Shown: positions 26,391 through 35,400 of the stretch, piece by piece
Numbering within the stretch: position 1 is the first letter of the stretch
How the letters are laid out: each line of letters starts with the position of its first letter
Origin: Sulfolobus acidocaldarius SUSAZ
GTDB lineage: Archaea; Thermoproteota; Thermoprotei_A; Sulfolobales; Sulfolobaceae
NCBI GenBank assembly: GCA_000508305.1
Contig: CP006977.1
Location: 1,644,621-1,708,620, forward strand
Length of the DNA stretch: 64,000 nt
Direction: 5' to 3'
Position numbers and translations under genes: made by a program
Notes under the pieces: model-generated
Told to the model about the DNA's origin: nothing
Database searches by the model: none
Seen by the model: the letters and a program-made list of their open reading frames with translations, nothing else

Positions 26391-28244
26391 TTATACTGAA
26401 TCGCTCATATCACGCTGTATCACAGAGGTTATCAAGTAATAATTGTCAAAACTCTTGATTAGGACAGCTTTATTGGCTAGAGAGGTTGATTGCGTCTTAG
26501 GTGTATAAATGGGATTATTACTAACTGTTGTGTTACTTACTACCTTCACATATACGTTAATTGAGAGTTGACCATAATAACTTTGGTTAGGAAATTCTAT
26601 AGTGATGTTGAAGTCGGTAGGTGAAGTGTTTAAATATGTTCCTACTAGTTTAGGAGATATGTTTAATATTTGGAAGATAGAGGGACTCAAGCTTATATTG
26701 TAAACTTCTACGAGACTATTCTGAGAATATAAGTCTTTAAATGCCTGTAGATTTATAGTAAAGTTAGATCCACTAATTCCATACACATAGATACCGAAAT
26801 GATATGGCGTGCCGGTCACATAAGCCAAGGAGTTATTATTTATGTTATAATTAATTGTAAATATACTAAAGTTGTAAATCTTTGAGGGAATAGGAGTAGA
26901 GAAGATTGTCTGGTTATTCTCACTTACATAAATTATGTAAAGGGGTTTTGCTCCTAGCGGTATCTGAAAAGCAACTTGTCCTTGAATAATTTGTCCATTT
27001 GTTATCTTATCTATATAATCTATAGGATTAGTTACTGCATATAGATAAATAGAGGAAGAAGATCTAGGACTGTATAAATTACCATATATACCTTTATTCG
27101 TAACAATATATATATTCCCTGGATCGAACGGAATATTAGCACTACCATTATACTTTATTGATAAGTTTGCCACCAAATATGTGGAATCTAGCTGTCCAGA
27201 TCCGCCTTGAGAATATTGCAATTTAGCCTCTGCTGTGTCATTCAATACTTGGGTTACAGCTGCATGAAATGATGGTTTATATGTAACGTTCATAAACACG
27301 TTTATATTTCCACTGTATGTCTCATTCGGTAACTTGAGTGATATTATGACATTCTCGCTCATGGGAGAAGTCGACCCTGTAGAAATTAAATACAGTCCTG
27401 GAGTCAGAGTCGAATTTATTATATTTGGTGAAATTTGAATAATACTGAACATAGAAGGAGAAACTCCTATTTTAGTTACGGTTAAGGGCATCAAGCTCTC
27501 GTTGTTTTCAATATTAAATGAAAGAGTTACTGTGTTGTTTAATGTGTAAATTGGTGATAAATTATTTAAGCTTAAACTCACCTCTGAGCTGTTGGTAAAT
27601 GTACTGACGTTAATAACTTTTAAATACTCAGTTACCACATTCTCTAAACTAACCTGACCAATAATATTACCGTTATCAACTACTCTCAATACTGAGGGAG
27701 TTGAATTTAGAGGAATGAGAAAGATTAGGTCTCTATTTTCAGTAACCTGATAACCTAGAGTAATATTTTGTGTTGGGAAGAGAAACAATGGAGCTAGCTG
27801 ATAGTTAGCATATATCAAAGATTTTAATGAAGGTAAATAGGAATGTTGTAAAAAAAAGTAACTATAAACGCTTCCGTTATTTGTAACTAATTGAAATGAT
27901 GATGGATTTAACGTGAAATTCTGAGCTTCATTATTGGTTACTGATGCCTTTATTATTACAAAATAACTGTTTTGCAATAAGTTTAGCTCACTTTGAGAAT
28001 ATATACCGCTCTGTATAAGTGAATTTGCCAACTGCATTGCGTCCTGTCGATCTATTATCATATATCTAGGGCTTATTACTACAGTAGATGAGACAGTAGT
28101 TGAGGTAGTAACTGAAGAACTCGTGGATGTCATAGTTTTAGTATTTGCCGGTGAGACATTCAAGGATCCATTGAGATACAAGAAAGACACTACAACTGCT
28201 ATTACAACTACTAGAACGATTAAAGCTAAAACCCACATTCGCAT
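26391..28244 (-). CDS. Large secreted or surface-anchored protein, unknown function
   Basis: From the ATG at 28244 the protein has 617 residues: one N-terminal membrane span (residues 3-24), a Ser/Thr-rich linker (about 30-55) and a long extracellular part rich in Asn, Ser, Thr and Tyr with very few charged residues and no Cys, typical of glycosylated Sulfolobales surface proteins. Two similar beta-rich segments (around residues 205-320 and 480-585), each with a FSIIQISP/FQILNISP-like motif and an SGNINVFMNVTY/YGQLSINVYVKV-like strand, suggest duplicated Ig-like domains. A TTG at 28253 is an alternative start; the TATA-like ctttataaaagt (28272-28283) is upstream. No enzyme motif is seen. Confidence 0.75.
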   Translation of the reverse strand: MRMWVLALIVLVVVIAVVVSFLYLNGSLNVSPANTKTMTSTSSSVTTSTTVSSTVVISPRYMIIDRQDAMQLANSLIQSGIYSQSELNLLQNSYFVIIKASVTNNEAQNFTLNPSSFQLVTNNGSVYSYFFLQHSYLPSLKSLIYANYQLAPLFLFPTQNITLGYQVTENRDLIFLIPLNSTPSVLRVVDNGNIIGQVSLENVVTEYLKVINVSTFTNSSEVSLSLNNLSPIYTLNNTVTLSFNIENNESLMPLTVTKIGVSPSMFSIIQISPNIINSTLTPGLYLISTGSTSPMSENVIISLKLPNETYSGNINVFMNVTYKPSFHAAVTQVLNDTAEAKLQYSQGGSGQLDSTYLVANLSIKYNGSANIPFDPGNIYIVTNKGIYGNLYSPRSSSSIYLYAVTNPIDYIDKITNGQIIQGQVAFQIPLGAKPLYIIYVSENNQTIFSTPIPSKIYNFSIFTINYNINNNSLAYVTGTPYHFGIYVYGISGSNFTINLQAFKDLYSQNSLVEVYNISLSPSIFQILNISPKLVGTYLNTSPTDFNITIEFPNQSYYGQLSINVYVKVVSNTTVSNNPIYTPKTQSTSLANKAVLIKSFDNYYLITSVIQRDMSDSV

Positions 28245-28253
28245 ATGGATCAA

Positions 28254-28657
28254 AATATAATGGTTGAAGGACTTTTATAAAGATTTCTCAGATTAATTGT
28301 TAGACGTAAATCTATAAACTACTTACTTACTTTAAACCGATATTCTTTCATGTATATAGGAGAACTTGTTTTATATACCGTAATTATGACATGTCATGAT
28401 TTAATAATAGTTACTGTAAAATTCCCTAGATAGCCAATAAGAAAGTTCTATGCAGACTGACCTAAATCTATAAAAATCGGAATTTGACTCTTCCAATTTA
28501 ACATCTCCAGAGACAATTACTTCTACCTCAACTTGTAGTATTTAGCCCGTAGGACTCTTCTTTCATGCTTTACCTATGAAACCCTTAGCTTACCGACAGC
28601 TTATCAATAACCTAATGTAAGCCATAACTTTAAAAAAGAAGTTGTTATATTTGTTAT
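28254..28657. other. Divergent intergenic stretch
   Basis: 404 bases with promoter-like AT-rich runs near both ends: the TATA of the surface protein gene at 28272-28283 and a weaker one (actttaaaaaag, 28627-28638) before the gene at 28658. The middle shows no ORF, repeat or RNA gene that I can support. Confidence 0.35.
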
Positions 28658-29317
28658 ATGACAAACACGATTTCATTACTCTACCCGTTAATCTCCATAA
28701 TAATTGGTGTGATTCCGGTCTTAGTCTTCAAGAAAAGCGTTTATCTCCTTGGCATAGCTGCAGCCTCATACTTCACCGCGATAATACTCAAGGAGATAAT
28801 ACAACTTTCCTTCAGAGGTTTTTTCACCACACCTTCTCTTCCCACCTACTTGAGTTACGGTATATTGACAACAGTCTTAGAGCCAGGTTTCGCTTACTTA
28901 TATTTAGTTTTAACAAAGGCTAAAGTAAATGGACAATTAGGTCTCTCGTATGGGTCTTACTTAGCCTTTTATGAAAATGCCATATTTTTGGGATTACTTA
29001 GCCTTTCAAACTACCTAATACTCAGTGTACCTTTTTCTCCCCTATCGTTTGCCCTTTACGGTTTAGAGAGGACCTCGTCATTTATACTCCATTTATTCTG
29101 GGGTTTTGCCTCTGCCCTATCAGTAAGTAAGAAGGACATTAAGTACCTGTTCATCTCCATGCCATACGGAATGACAGACTCTTTTGTAGCCTATTACGAT
29201 CTATCCCACAGTATTTCCCTTGTGTTAACTGAGCTAATTTTGTTCATAGTGTCCATCAGCTCCTTACCAATTATTAGACTATTGTACAGGATGGAAAATC
29301 GAAAATTTGACAAGTGA
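28658..29317 (+). CDS. YhfC-like intramembrane protein
   Basis: This 219-residue protein has about seven membrane spans. The order of conserved polar residues within spans (YLAFYENAIFLGLL, then GLERTSSFILHLFWG) fits the YhfC family, which is related to CPBP-type intramembrane metalloproteases; the ER and His of the second motif are kept. The full catalytic set cannot be confirmed by eye. A hairpin repeat starts 12 bases after the stop and could serve as a 3' end. Confidence 0.5.
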   Translation: MTNTISLLYPLISIIIGVIPVLVFKKSVYLLGIAAASYFTAIILKEIIQLSFRGFFTTPSLPTYLSYGILTTVLEPGFAYLYLVLTKAKVNGQLGLSYGSYLAFYENAIFLGLLSLSNYLILSVPFSPLSFALYGLERTSSFILHLFWGFASALSVSKKDIKYLFISMPYGMTDSFVAYYDLSHSISLVLTELILFIVSISSLPIIRLLYRMENRKFDK

Positions 29318-29328
29318 GAGTTTATACA

Positions 29329-29376
<48 letters not shown>

Positions 29377-29737
29377 CTGAGTTGTAGAATTAAACCTAAT
29401 TTTCTGCACTGAACTACATTACATCTACGTAAAGTATTTCACACGTGGATTGTTTTTGTCTTAGAGGAAGAAGTAAAGAAGGTAAAATGAAAAATTGAGA
29501 AGGAGGAAACTAGAAATAGCATCAGAGGAGTAGATGAAGGCTAATACAGAGAAAGTAGTTAGCCAGATTTAGGAAATGAGGAGGAAAAGGTAAGATGAAG
29601 TGCCTATTCGATTCCTTTGCTATAGACCTATGGGTAATGCATGTTATCGACGTTGAACTGGATTAAGAAATACTTAAGGAAAATACTGACAAGCGACTAA
29701 CATAGTATGATACTACCAGGTGACAGAGAATCGACAA
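29377..29737. other. Intergenic stretch, possibly a decayed gene pair
   Basis: No intact gene. The plus strand from 29460 to 29605 reads in broken frames as charged helical sequence (EEEVKKVK, then KIEKEE, EMRRKR), followed at 29594 by a short frame MKCLFDSFAID. This order faintly recalls a VapB antitoxin followed by the start of a VapC PIN domain, but at least four stops or shifts would be needed. Treated as unproven. Confidence 0.2.
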
Positions 29738-29763
29738 GCCTCGCCTTTTAAGGCGAGGTGAGG
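29738..29763 (+). repeat. IS200/IS605-like left-end hairpin of a mini-element
   Basis: The hairpin gcctcgccttttaaggcgag with a following gtgagg is the plus-strand form of the repeat at 29330. It forms the left border of a roughly 350-base element ending at 30093. Confidence 0.55.
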
Positions 29764-29782
29764 TTTTTATAGTATCGTTAAG

Positions 29783-30076
29783 ATGTTAAATTTGGTTAAA
29801 ATGATGCGTGAGGAAACCCATGGAAATGGGTATATATTAGTTCAATTAAGTGTCCTCATGCTGAAAAACAATATCCTTGAGTCTCAAGGAGGGTGGAATG
29901 AGGGTTCCTCCACGGGTTCCTCCACCAGAGGGATAGGGGTAAAATGGTTGAAGACCCAGCCTTTGGTCTACCGTTGGATGAGTGGAGTGGGGTGGGTAAC
30001 CCCCACTAGTTATGAGACGATGAGGGTGAAGGCGGTAAATCATAAACCTGTGAACCGCTCTAAAGGAACCCTTTAG
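29783..30076 (+). pseudogene. tnpB: Relic of the 3' end of a tnpB gene in a mini-element
   Basis: The region codes for the tail of a Sulfolobus TnpB: the final residues YETMRVKAVNHKPVNRSKGTL-type ending (stop at 30074-30076) lie within the right-end hairpin, as I recall for IS605-type elements of this genus. Further upstream one frame reads VYISSIKCPHAEKQYP, which fits the TnpB zinc-finger start with the second Cys lost. Everything before the zinc finger is missing, so this is a short internal-deletion derivative between a left-end and a right-end hairpin. In TnpB systems the guide (omega) RNA comes from this 3' part, so RNA-coding capacity may remain. Confidence 0.6.
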
Positions 30077-30093
30077 GGCGGGGAGGAGGTCAG
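30067..30093 (+). repeat. IS200/IS605-like right-end hairpin of the mini-element
   Basis: The hairpin ccctttaggg followed by cggggaggaggtcag includes the tnpB stop codon. It closes the element that begins with the hairpin at 29738. In intact elements the guide part of the omega RNA lies just after this point. Confidence 0.6.
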
Positions 30094-30355
30094 CTTAGTT
30101 AGCCTATACCCTGGCTAGTTAAGGTATGGAGCAGTTACACTAAAGGATAGGTTATACACTAACATAGTTGAGACTATCACAGTAAACGTCTATCATACGT
30201 TGAAAGTGAGGTAACTTATCAACATGTACTATCATAATTCGTTTTAAATCAACTAAAAATTGTTAAAAACTATTTAAAAATCCAGATTTTTCTATATCCA
30301 TAACTTTAAGTTAAGATATATCTATTTATTTATTTGAATTTCCAAAGTATTATCT

Positions 30356-31462
30356 ATGTATGACTGGTTTAATGAGATGAGAAAGAAAGACCCAGTTTAT
30401 TATGACGGAAACATATGGCAGGTGTTCTCCTATAAATATGCTAAGGAGGTTTTAAACAACTTTTCGAAATTCTCTTCAGACCTCACAGGTTACCATGAGA
30501 GACTTGAGGACCTAAGGAACGGCAAAATAAGCTTCGACATCCCTACTAGGTACACCATGCTGACATCAGATCCTCCTCTCCACGATGAGCTTAGATCCAT
30601 GTCTTCTGACATATTTTCACCACAAAGGCTACAGACACTTGAGACATTTATTAGGGAGACCACCAGGAGTCTGTTAGACTCAATTAACCCTGAAGAGGAC
30701 GATCTAGTGAAAAAGCTAGCGGTCCCGTTACCAATAATAGTTATTTCAAGGATATTGGGTCTTCCCATTGAAGATAAGGAGAAGTTCAAAGAGTGGTCAG
30801 ACCTAGTAGCATTCAGGTTGGGTAAACCTGGAGAAATATTTGAGTTGGGTAAGAAGTACCTTGAGTTGATAGGTTACGTGAAAGACCATCTCAATTCTGG
30901 GACAGAAGTGGTAAGCAGAGTTGTCAACTCGAATCTCTCAGATATAGAGAAACTAGGTTATATTATTTTGCTCTTAATAGCTGGTAATGAGACTACAACT
31001 AATTTAATATCAAATTCTGTTATAGACTTCACAAGGTTTAATTTATGGGAGAGAATAAGAAAGGAGAACCTTTACCTTAAGGCTATTGAGGAGTCATTGA
31101 GGTATTCTCCTCCCGTAATGAGGACTGTGAGAAAGACTAAGGAGAGAGTTAAATTGGGTGATCAGACTATTGAGGAGGGAGAGTATGTTAGAGTGTGGAT
31201 AGCCTCAGCAAACAGAGATGAGGAGGTATTTTATGACGGAGAGAAATTCGTCCCGGACAGGAATCCAAATCCCCACCTAAGCTTTGGGTCTGGAATACAC
31301 TTATGTTTAGGGGCTCCTTTAGCGAGATTAGAGGCAAGAATAGCGATTGAAGAATTTTCTAAGAGGTTTGGAAGTGTGGTGGTACTTGAGACTGAAAAAG
31401 TTCCGAATGAGGTACTGAATGGCTATAAAAGACTAGTTGTCAGGCTGAAGGCTACTGAATAA
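30356..31462 (+). CDS. cyp119: Cytochrome P450 of the CYP119 type
   Basis: This 368-residue soluble P450 has the full set of family motifs: the oxygen-activation helix AGNETTTN with Thr213/Thr214, EESLR (ExxR) at 245-249 and the heme loop FGSGIHLCLG with Cys317. It equals CYP119 of Sulfolobus acidocaldarius in length and, compared from memory, in nearly every residue apart from scattered changes and a different stretch before the C-terminus (RFGSVVVLETEKV). CYP119 is a thermostable monooxygenase; fatty acids are accepted in vitro, but the natural substrate and redox partner remain uncertain. A TATA-like tttatttattt (about 30323-30334) precedes a leaderless start. Confidence 0.95.
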   Translation: MYDWFNEMRKKDPVYYDGNIWQVFSYKYAKEVLNNFSKFSSDLTGYHERLEDLRNGKISFDIPTRYTMLTSDPPLHDELRSMSSDIFSPQRLQTLETFIRETTRSLLDSINPEEDDLVKKLAVPLPIIVISRILGLPIEDKEKFKEWSDLVAFRLGKPGEIFELGKKYLELIGYVKDHLNSGTEVVSRVVNSNLSDIEKLGYIILLLIAGNETTTNLISNSVIDFTRFNLWERIRKENLYLKAIEESLRYSPPVMRTVRKTKERVKLGDQTIEEGEYVRVWIASANRDEEVFYDGEKFVPDRNPNPHLSFGSGIHLCLGAPLARLEARIAIEEFSKRFGSVVVLETEKVPNEVLNGYKRLVVRLKATE

Positions 31463-31676
31463 TTCAGATTTTCCCTCTTCATTCAGCATTAAAGGAGTGA
31501 ACAGTCATAATATTATTTGTCTCTATAAGACTGACTTTTACCCTCAACAGGTAATCAGCTTATGAATTTCAGGCTATATATAGTACATCTTAAAAAGTTA
31601 TATACCTTTAATGATTTTTAGTCTCATTATTATCCGCAAAGAAATATTTATTAAAGTCTGTATTTCAAATTATATT

Positions 31677-32564
31677 ATGACTCAAAAGGGAGAAGCTGAA
31701 GGAATTGGAAGAATAAAGAGCGGTAGTCTATTTTACATTATAGCGGTCTTGATCACGTTAGTTTCAGTCTTTGTCATATTTTCACCCTTAATAGCCTCTA
31801 TATTCAGTGTATCAAGTAGTTTAAGTAACCCAAGTTCAAGCTCAGCAGCGGCTGGAGGCATTTTTGCAGGTCTTATAGGAGCTATTGTTGTTGCAGTTAT
31901 AGTCGGTATTATAATCCTTGTGTTCGTAATATTGTCGTTTCTGAGATTTAGGGATGGGTTTTCAATATTACAGGTAATAGGCAGAGATGTGGGAATTGGG
32001 AAGACTGGCACTACACTAATACTTGTGGGGGCTATTTTACTAATAATACCTTTTGTAGATATAATCGGAGCCATACTAATATTCATAGGACAGATACTGC
32101 TTGGTATTGGGATTTATAGAATAGGAGAGATTTATAACAACTCGTTAACGAAGATAGGAGGAATTCTTGTGGCAATTCCCTTGATAGATATTACGGCTTT
32201 CATAGGCATGATAATGACATATGTAGGAGTAGGACAAATACAGAGAGAGTTCGGTATGAGACCCACTTTCCCTCCATCTTCCCAAATGCCATCTCAACAG
32301 ACTGGTAGTGGAGTCCTAAGAGGAAATGGTACTGCTAACATAAATGTCTACTCACAGACACTAGAGCAAGTAATATCAGCCCAAATATTAGGTACAAACT
32401 ATATAACCGGCTTAATAGTCCCGAATATGTTACAGCCTGGTTTCAACAATTTGACAGTAAACTTCAATGTTCTGCTTAACCTAATGCCAAATAGTAATTA
32501 TGTAATTAGGCTCAACTTAGCATCAGGGAGGACTCTAGATATTAACGTAACATTTCAGCCTTAA
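31677..32564 (+). CDS. DUF973 family membrane protein
   Basis: This 295-residue protein resembles the Sulfolobales DUF973 family: a short soluble start (EGIGRIKSGSLFYIIAV), four or five membrane spans, and a C-terminal beta-rich domain of about 90 residues after a Pro/Gln/Ser-rich linker (about 195-215). I use the ATG at 31677, since a TATA-like tatttatta (31645-31653) lies 26 bases upstream; an ATG at 31611 would add 22 residues upstream of that promoter. Function unknown. Confidence 0.7.
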   Translation: MTQKGEAEGIGRIKSGSLFYIIAVLITLVSVFVIFSPLIASIFSVSSSLSNPSSSSAAAGGIFAGLIGAIVVAVIVGIIILVFVILSFLRFRDGFSILQVIGRDVGIGKTGTTLILVGAILLIIPFVDIIGAILIFIGQILLGIGIYRIGEIYNNSLTKIGGILVAIPLIDITAFIGMIMTYVGVGQIQREFGMRPTFPPSSQMPSQQTGSGVLRGNGTANINVYSQTLEQVISAQILGTNYITGLIVPNMLQPGFNNLTVNFNVLLNLMPNSNYVIRLNLASGRTLDINVTFQP

Positions 32565-32677
32565 TCAATAACTCCCATACATCGTAAGATAGACCTGGAT
32601 TACGAATGTGTTATGAAGAGAAAAACAAACAAAAGATAACCTTTTCTATTTTCCTTTATGTCCACACTACAACCTCC

Positions 32678-33241
32678 TTATCTCTGCCATAACTCTATTA
32701 TTTCTTTATTATTAAGTACTAGAGATAATTTGGTCATGTTGGCAAGTGATCTCTCATGGGCTTGCTTATCTGCTGAAGACACTGCCTCCTTTGCTATGAC
32801 AGGGATAAAACCTAGTGCCTGTGCATGCCTTGCAGAGGTTTCGACACCTATTTCAGTAGCTATGCCAGTGAATACTATTGCAATATAACCACCATGTCTT
32901 AACATCAATTCAAAGTTTGTCCCAACGAATATACTAGGGGTATTCTTCCTTAATATTACATCACCTTCCCTAGGATAAACCTCTTTGTTTATATCCCCTG
33001 GGTTAAATATTCTCCTTAAGTTTACCTTTGATTGAAATCGTTCAGGATAAGGTGTAATCATAGTATACACAATTGGCACTCCAATTGATCTAGCAGCTTC
33101 AATAAGCTCCTTAGTCTTAGCGATAAACTCCTCCTTATTAAATGTAGAATTTACTAAAGTGTCCTGAACGTCCCAGACCACTAAAACCGAATTACCCTTA
33201 TTTATCAATTTCTTTATCTCTTCAGGGTTAAAATAGGACAT
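32678..33241 (-). CDS. Isochorismatase-like hydrolase lacking the catalytic Cys
   Basis: This 187-residue protein has the isochorismatase-like fold: the first strand with catalytic Asp ([10 protein letters not shown]), a Lys in [10 protein letters not shown] and the third-site segment [16 protein letters not shown]. In cysteine hydrolases of this fold the last segment carries the nucleophile Cys (xICVE); here it is Gly, as in true isochorismatases such as EntB and PhzD. It should therefore not be a nicotinamidase or amidase of the Cys type. It may hydrolyse a vinyl ether or do something else. Monocistronic. Confidence 0.8.
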   Translation of the reverse strand: MSYFNPEEIKKLINKGNSVLVVWDVQDTLVNSTFNKEEFIAKTKELIEAARSIGVPIVYTMITPYPERFQSKVNLRRIFNPGDINKEVYPREGDVILRKNTPSIFVGTNFELMLRHGGYIAIVFTGIATEIGVETSARHAQALGFIPVIAKEAVSSADKQAHERSLANMTKLSLVLNNKEIIELWQR

Positions 33242-33422
33242 AGTGAAGATATACTCTTTATCGAATTTAAATCTTACTTTAAAGTGAGGAGTGTATCTAC
33301 TCCTTTCATTGATCTACGCATATAATGTAAAATTTGATAAAAACTTCCATGACAATAGAAGACATTAGACTATCTGAGAGAATTTACAATAAGACCAAAA
33401 ACCTGGAAAATTAATCTACTCA

Positions 33423-34847
33423 TTAACTCTTGTCAGCTGAGAGTTGCGCTCTAGCCTCTTTTCCTCTAAGTGCTGATAAGATAAGTGCCACTACCAAAAT
33501 CCCTATTGAGACATAAAATGCGGACTTTAACCCTATTAGGAAAGAGCTAGCCACACCACCTATGAGGTTAGTTGTACCTAAGAAAACCTCGAATGCAACT
33601 TCTCTTGGTATTGTTACAGAGGCTACACTCAACACAATAACATAACTTAACAATGTCCCTATATTGGCTAGCGTCCTTGATAACCCTGAGGCTCCACCGT
33701 AAAATCCCCTTGGCGCATTAGCCATTATAGCACTATTATTTGCGGGGAAGAAAAGAGATGACCCTAGACCGCCTATCACCGATGCAATGATCACTACATA
33801 CAGTGGAGTGTCTAGTCCAATAGAGAGGTAGATAAGCACTGCTATTATCATTAAACCCAAGCCTATTGTTGCAGGTATTCTAGCCCCTATCCTATCTGAT
33901 AATCTCCCTGTAAATGGAGAGACGATACTGGCTAAAACATAACCAGGGACCAGTAATACTGAAGCATCAAAGGGGGAGAGTCCCCTAATTCCTTGCAGGT
34001 ACATGATAATTATGAATGCAGTAGCCAAATAACCCGTTGTCTGCAGGAAAGAGGCTAAAAGTGAGTATGTAAACACTCTACTGCCCTTAAACGCTTTAAG
34101 ATCTATGATCGGAAACTCTTGTCTCCTCTCCAAGAGGAAGAATATGAGCAAGAGAATAATTCCTCCAGAGATAAGGTAAATGTTTAATGACCTCACGCCT
34201 GCACCAGCAATATCTGCACTGCCATACGCAATCAACGACAAGGAAACCAAAAGGAATGCCATCCCTAATATATCCAGTTTCACTTTTCGTCTCTCATTGG
34301 TCTTTATATATCTTAAACCCAGTAATATCGCTAGTATTCCAATTGGTACATTGATGTAAAATATATACCTCCAACCTATGAATGTTGTAATGAACCCCCC
34401 TAGAACTATTCCCAACGTAGCCCCTGCATTCCAGCCTATGGATGTGTAACCATAAGCCCTACCCCTCTTATTAGGAGGAAATAAGTCCGCAATAATAGCA
34501 CCACTATTCGCCTGCATCATCGCTGCTCCTAGTCCTTGAATCGCCCTAAAGGCAACCAGATCAACTGCTGACAAAGACGCACCGCATAAGGCAGAGCCTA
34601 TGGTGAAGATCAGAAAACCCATGTTATACAACCTAGACCTACCATATATGTCTCCAATTCGACCTAACTGAGTTGTAAATACTGCTATAATGAGTAAGTA
34701 TATGATTATGACCCAGATAATTATTGACAGGTCTGCCCTTAATTCTTGTGTTATGGTGGGAATTGCTAAGAGTACTATTGTGGTATCTATTGCAGACATA
34801 AGAGTTCCAAGTACCACCACAAATAAGGACAGGTTATCAGAATTCAT
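33423..34847 (-). CDS. MFS drug exporter, DHA2 (14-span) type
   Basis: This 474-residue protein has 14 predicted spans and the DHA2 signatures [17 protein letters not shown] (span 1), [14 protein letters not shown] (loop 2/3), the span-4 [12 protein letters not shown] and the antiporter motif [14 protein letters not shown] in span 5. Such proteins export drugs or metabolites in exchange for protons. It lies upstream of the SoxABCDD' 3' end on the same strand but is separated by 222 bases, so it is likely independent. Confidence 0.87.
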   Translation of the reverse strand: MNSDNLSLFVVVLGTLMSAIDTTIVLLAIPTITQELRADLSIIIWVIIIYLLIIAVFTTQLGRIGDIYGRSRLYNMGFLIFTIGSALCGASLSAVDLVAFRAIQGLGAAMMQANSGAIIADLFPPNKRGRAYGYTSIGWNAGATLGIVLGGFITTFIGWRYIFYINVPIGILAILLGLRYIKTNERRKVKLDILGMAFLLVSLSLIAYGSADIAGAGVRSLNIYLISGGIILLLIFFLLERRQEFPIIDLKAFKGSRVFTYSLLASFLQTTGYLATAFIIIMYLQGIRGLSPFDASVLLVPGYVLASIVSPFTGRLSDRIGARIPATIGLGLMIIAVLIYLSIGLDTPLYVVIIASVIGGLGSSLFFPANNSAIMANAPRGFYGGASGLSRTLANIGTLLSYVIVLSVASVTIPREVAFEVFLGTTNLIGGVASSFLIGLKSAFYVSIGILVVALILSALRGKEARAQLSADKS

Positions 34848-35069
34848 AAAATAGGATTACACTGAGTTAATATTTATTCCTTTTTTCCGAAAAACCCTTC
34901 AACTTGCCTCTTCATCTCGTTCGTCATTATGAGTTTAAATAACATTCCTGGAAAATTTTTTATAACTTGACCTAGAGAATTGTTCATTTGTAAACAGTAA
35001 ATGTAAGTATATATTCAAAATATTCAAATTCGAACCATATGTGAGAAACTTAAAAAAGTAGACTTAACT

Positions 35070-35270
35070 TTATATACCCATCTTATTTATTCCACGATAA
35101 ACTACTAGAAATATAATTGACGCTAATATTAAGTAAGTTGCTGCCATTATAATTGACGTGTTTGAGTTACCTATAGCATTTGAGGACAGGATATTTATGG
35201 GGATTGATAATATTATGAAAAAAATTGCAATTATGGACGTTATTAGTACAGCAACAGTCATTCTCTTCAA
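35070..35270 (-). CDS. soxD': SoxD'-like small membrane protein of the Sox quinol oxidase operon
   Basis: This 66-residue protein has two membrane spans and is last in the soxABCD operon, in the place of soxD' of S. acidocaldarius. I take the TTG at 35270 as the start, since ggtga lies six bases upstream; the ATG at 35261 is an alternative and would give 63 residues. It begins one base after the soxD stop. Its role in the oxidase is unknown. Confidence 0.65.
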   Translation of the reverse strand: MKRMTVAVLITSIIAIFFIILSIPINILSSNAIGNSNTSIIMAATYLILASIIFLVVYRGINKMGI

Positions 35271-35271
35271 G

Positions 35272-35394
35272 TCATCTCACCAATATTGTAATTAGTTTTA
35301 TTGAGTCCCATAAAAGGTTGTAGGTCATAAATCCTATCATAAATGCAGTTGCACCGAAAATTAGCCCCAAAATTACCAGACCTAATTTGTTCAT
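35272..35394 (-). CDS. soxD: SoxD, tiny single-span subunit of the SoxABCD quinol oxidase
   Basis: A 40-residue ORF, beginning MNKLGLVILGLIFGATAFM and ending in ITILVR. It has one membrane span, sits between soxC (stop six bases upstream) and the soxD'-like gene, and fits the about 39-residue SoxD known from S. acidocaldarius in size and place. A purine-rich gagtgatgaaag before the ATG can serve as ribosome site. Such short genes are easily missed in annotation. Confidence 0.78.
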   Translation of the reverse strand: MNKLGLVILGLIFGATAFMIGFMTYNLLWDSIKLITILVR

Positions 35395-35400
35395 CTTTCA

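Noticed and set aside
26270-26458. Plus-strand 62-codon frame overlapping the end of the surface protein gene
   Set aside because: Its composition is not protein-like, there is no ribosome site, and its 3' part is antisense to a well-supported gene.
29460-29665. Possible VapBC toxin-antitoxin relic
   Set aside because: The VapC-like start MKCLFDS is only seven residues, and the VapB-like part needs several frame repairs. Chance cannot be excluded.
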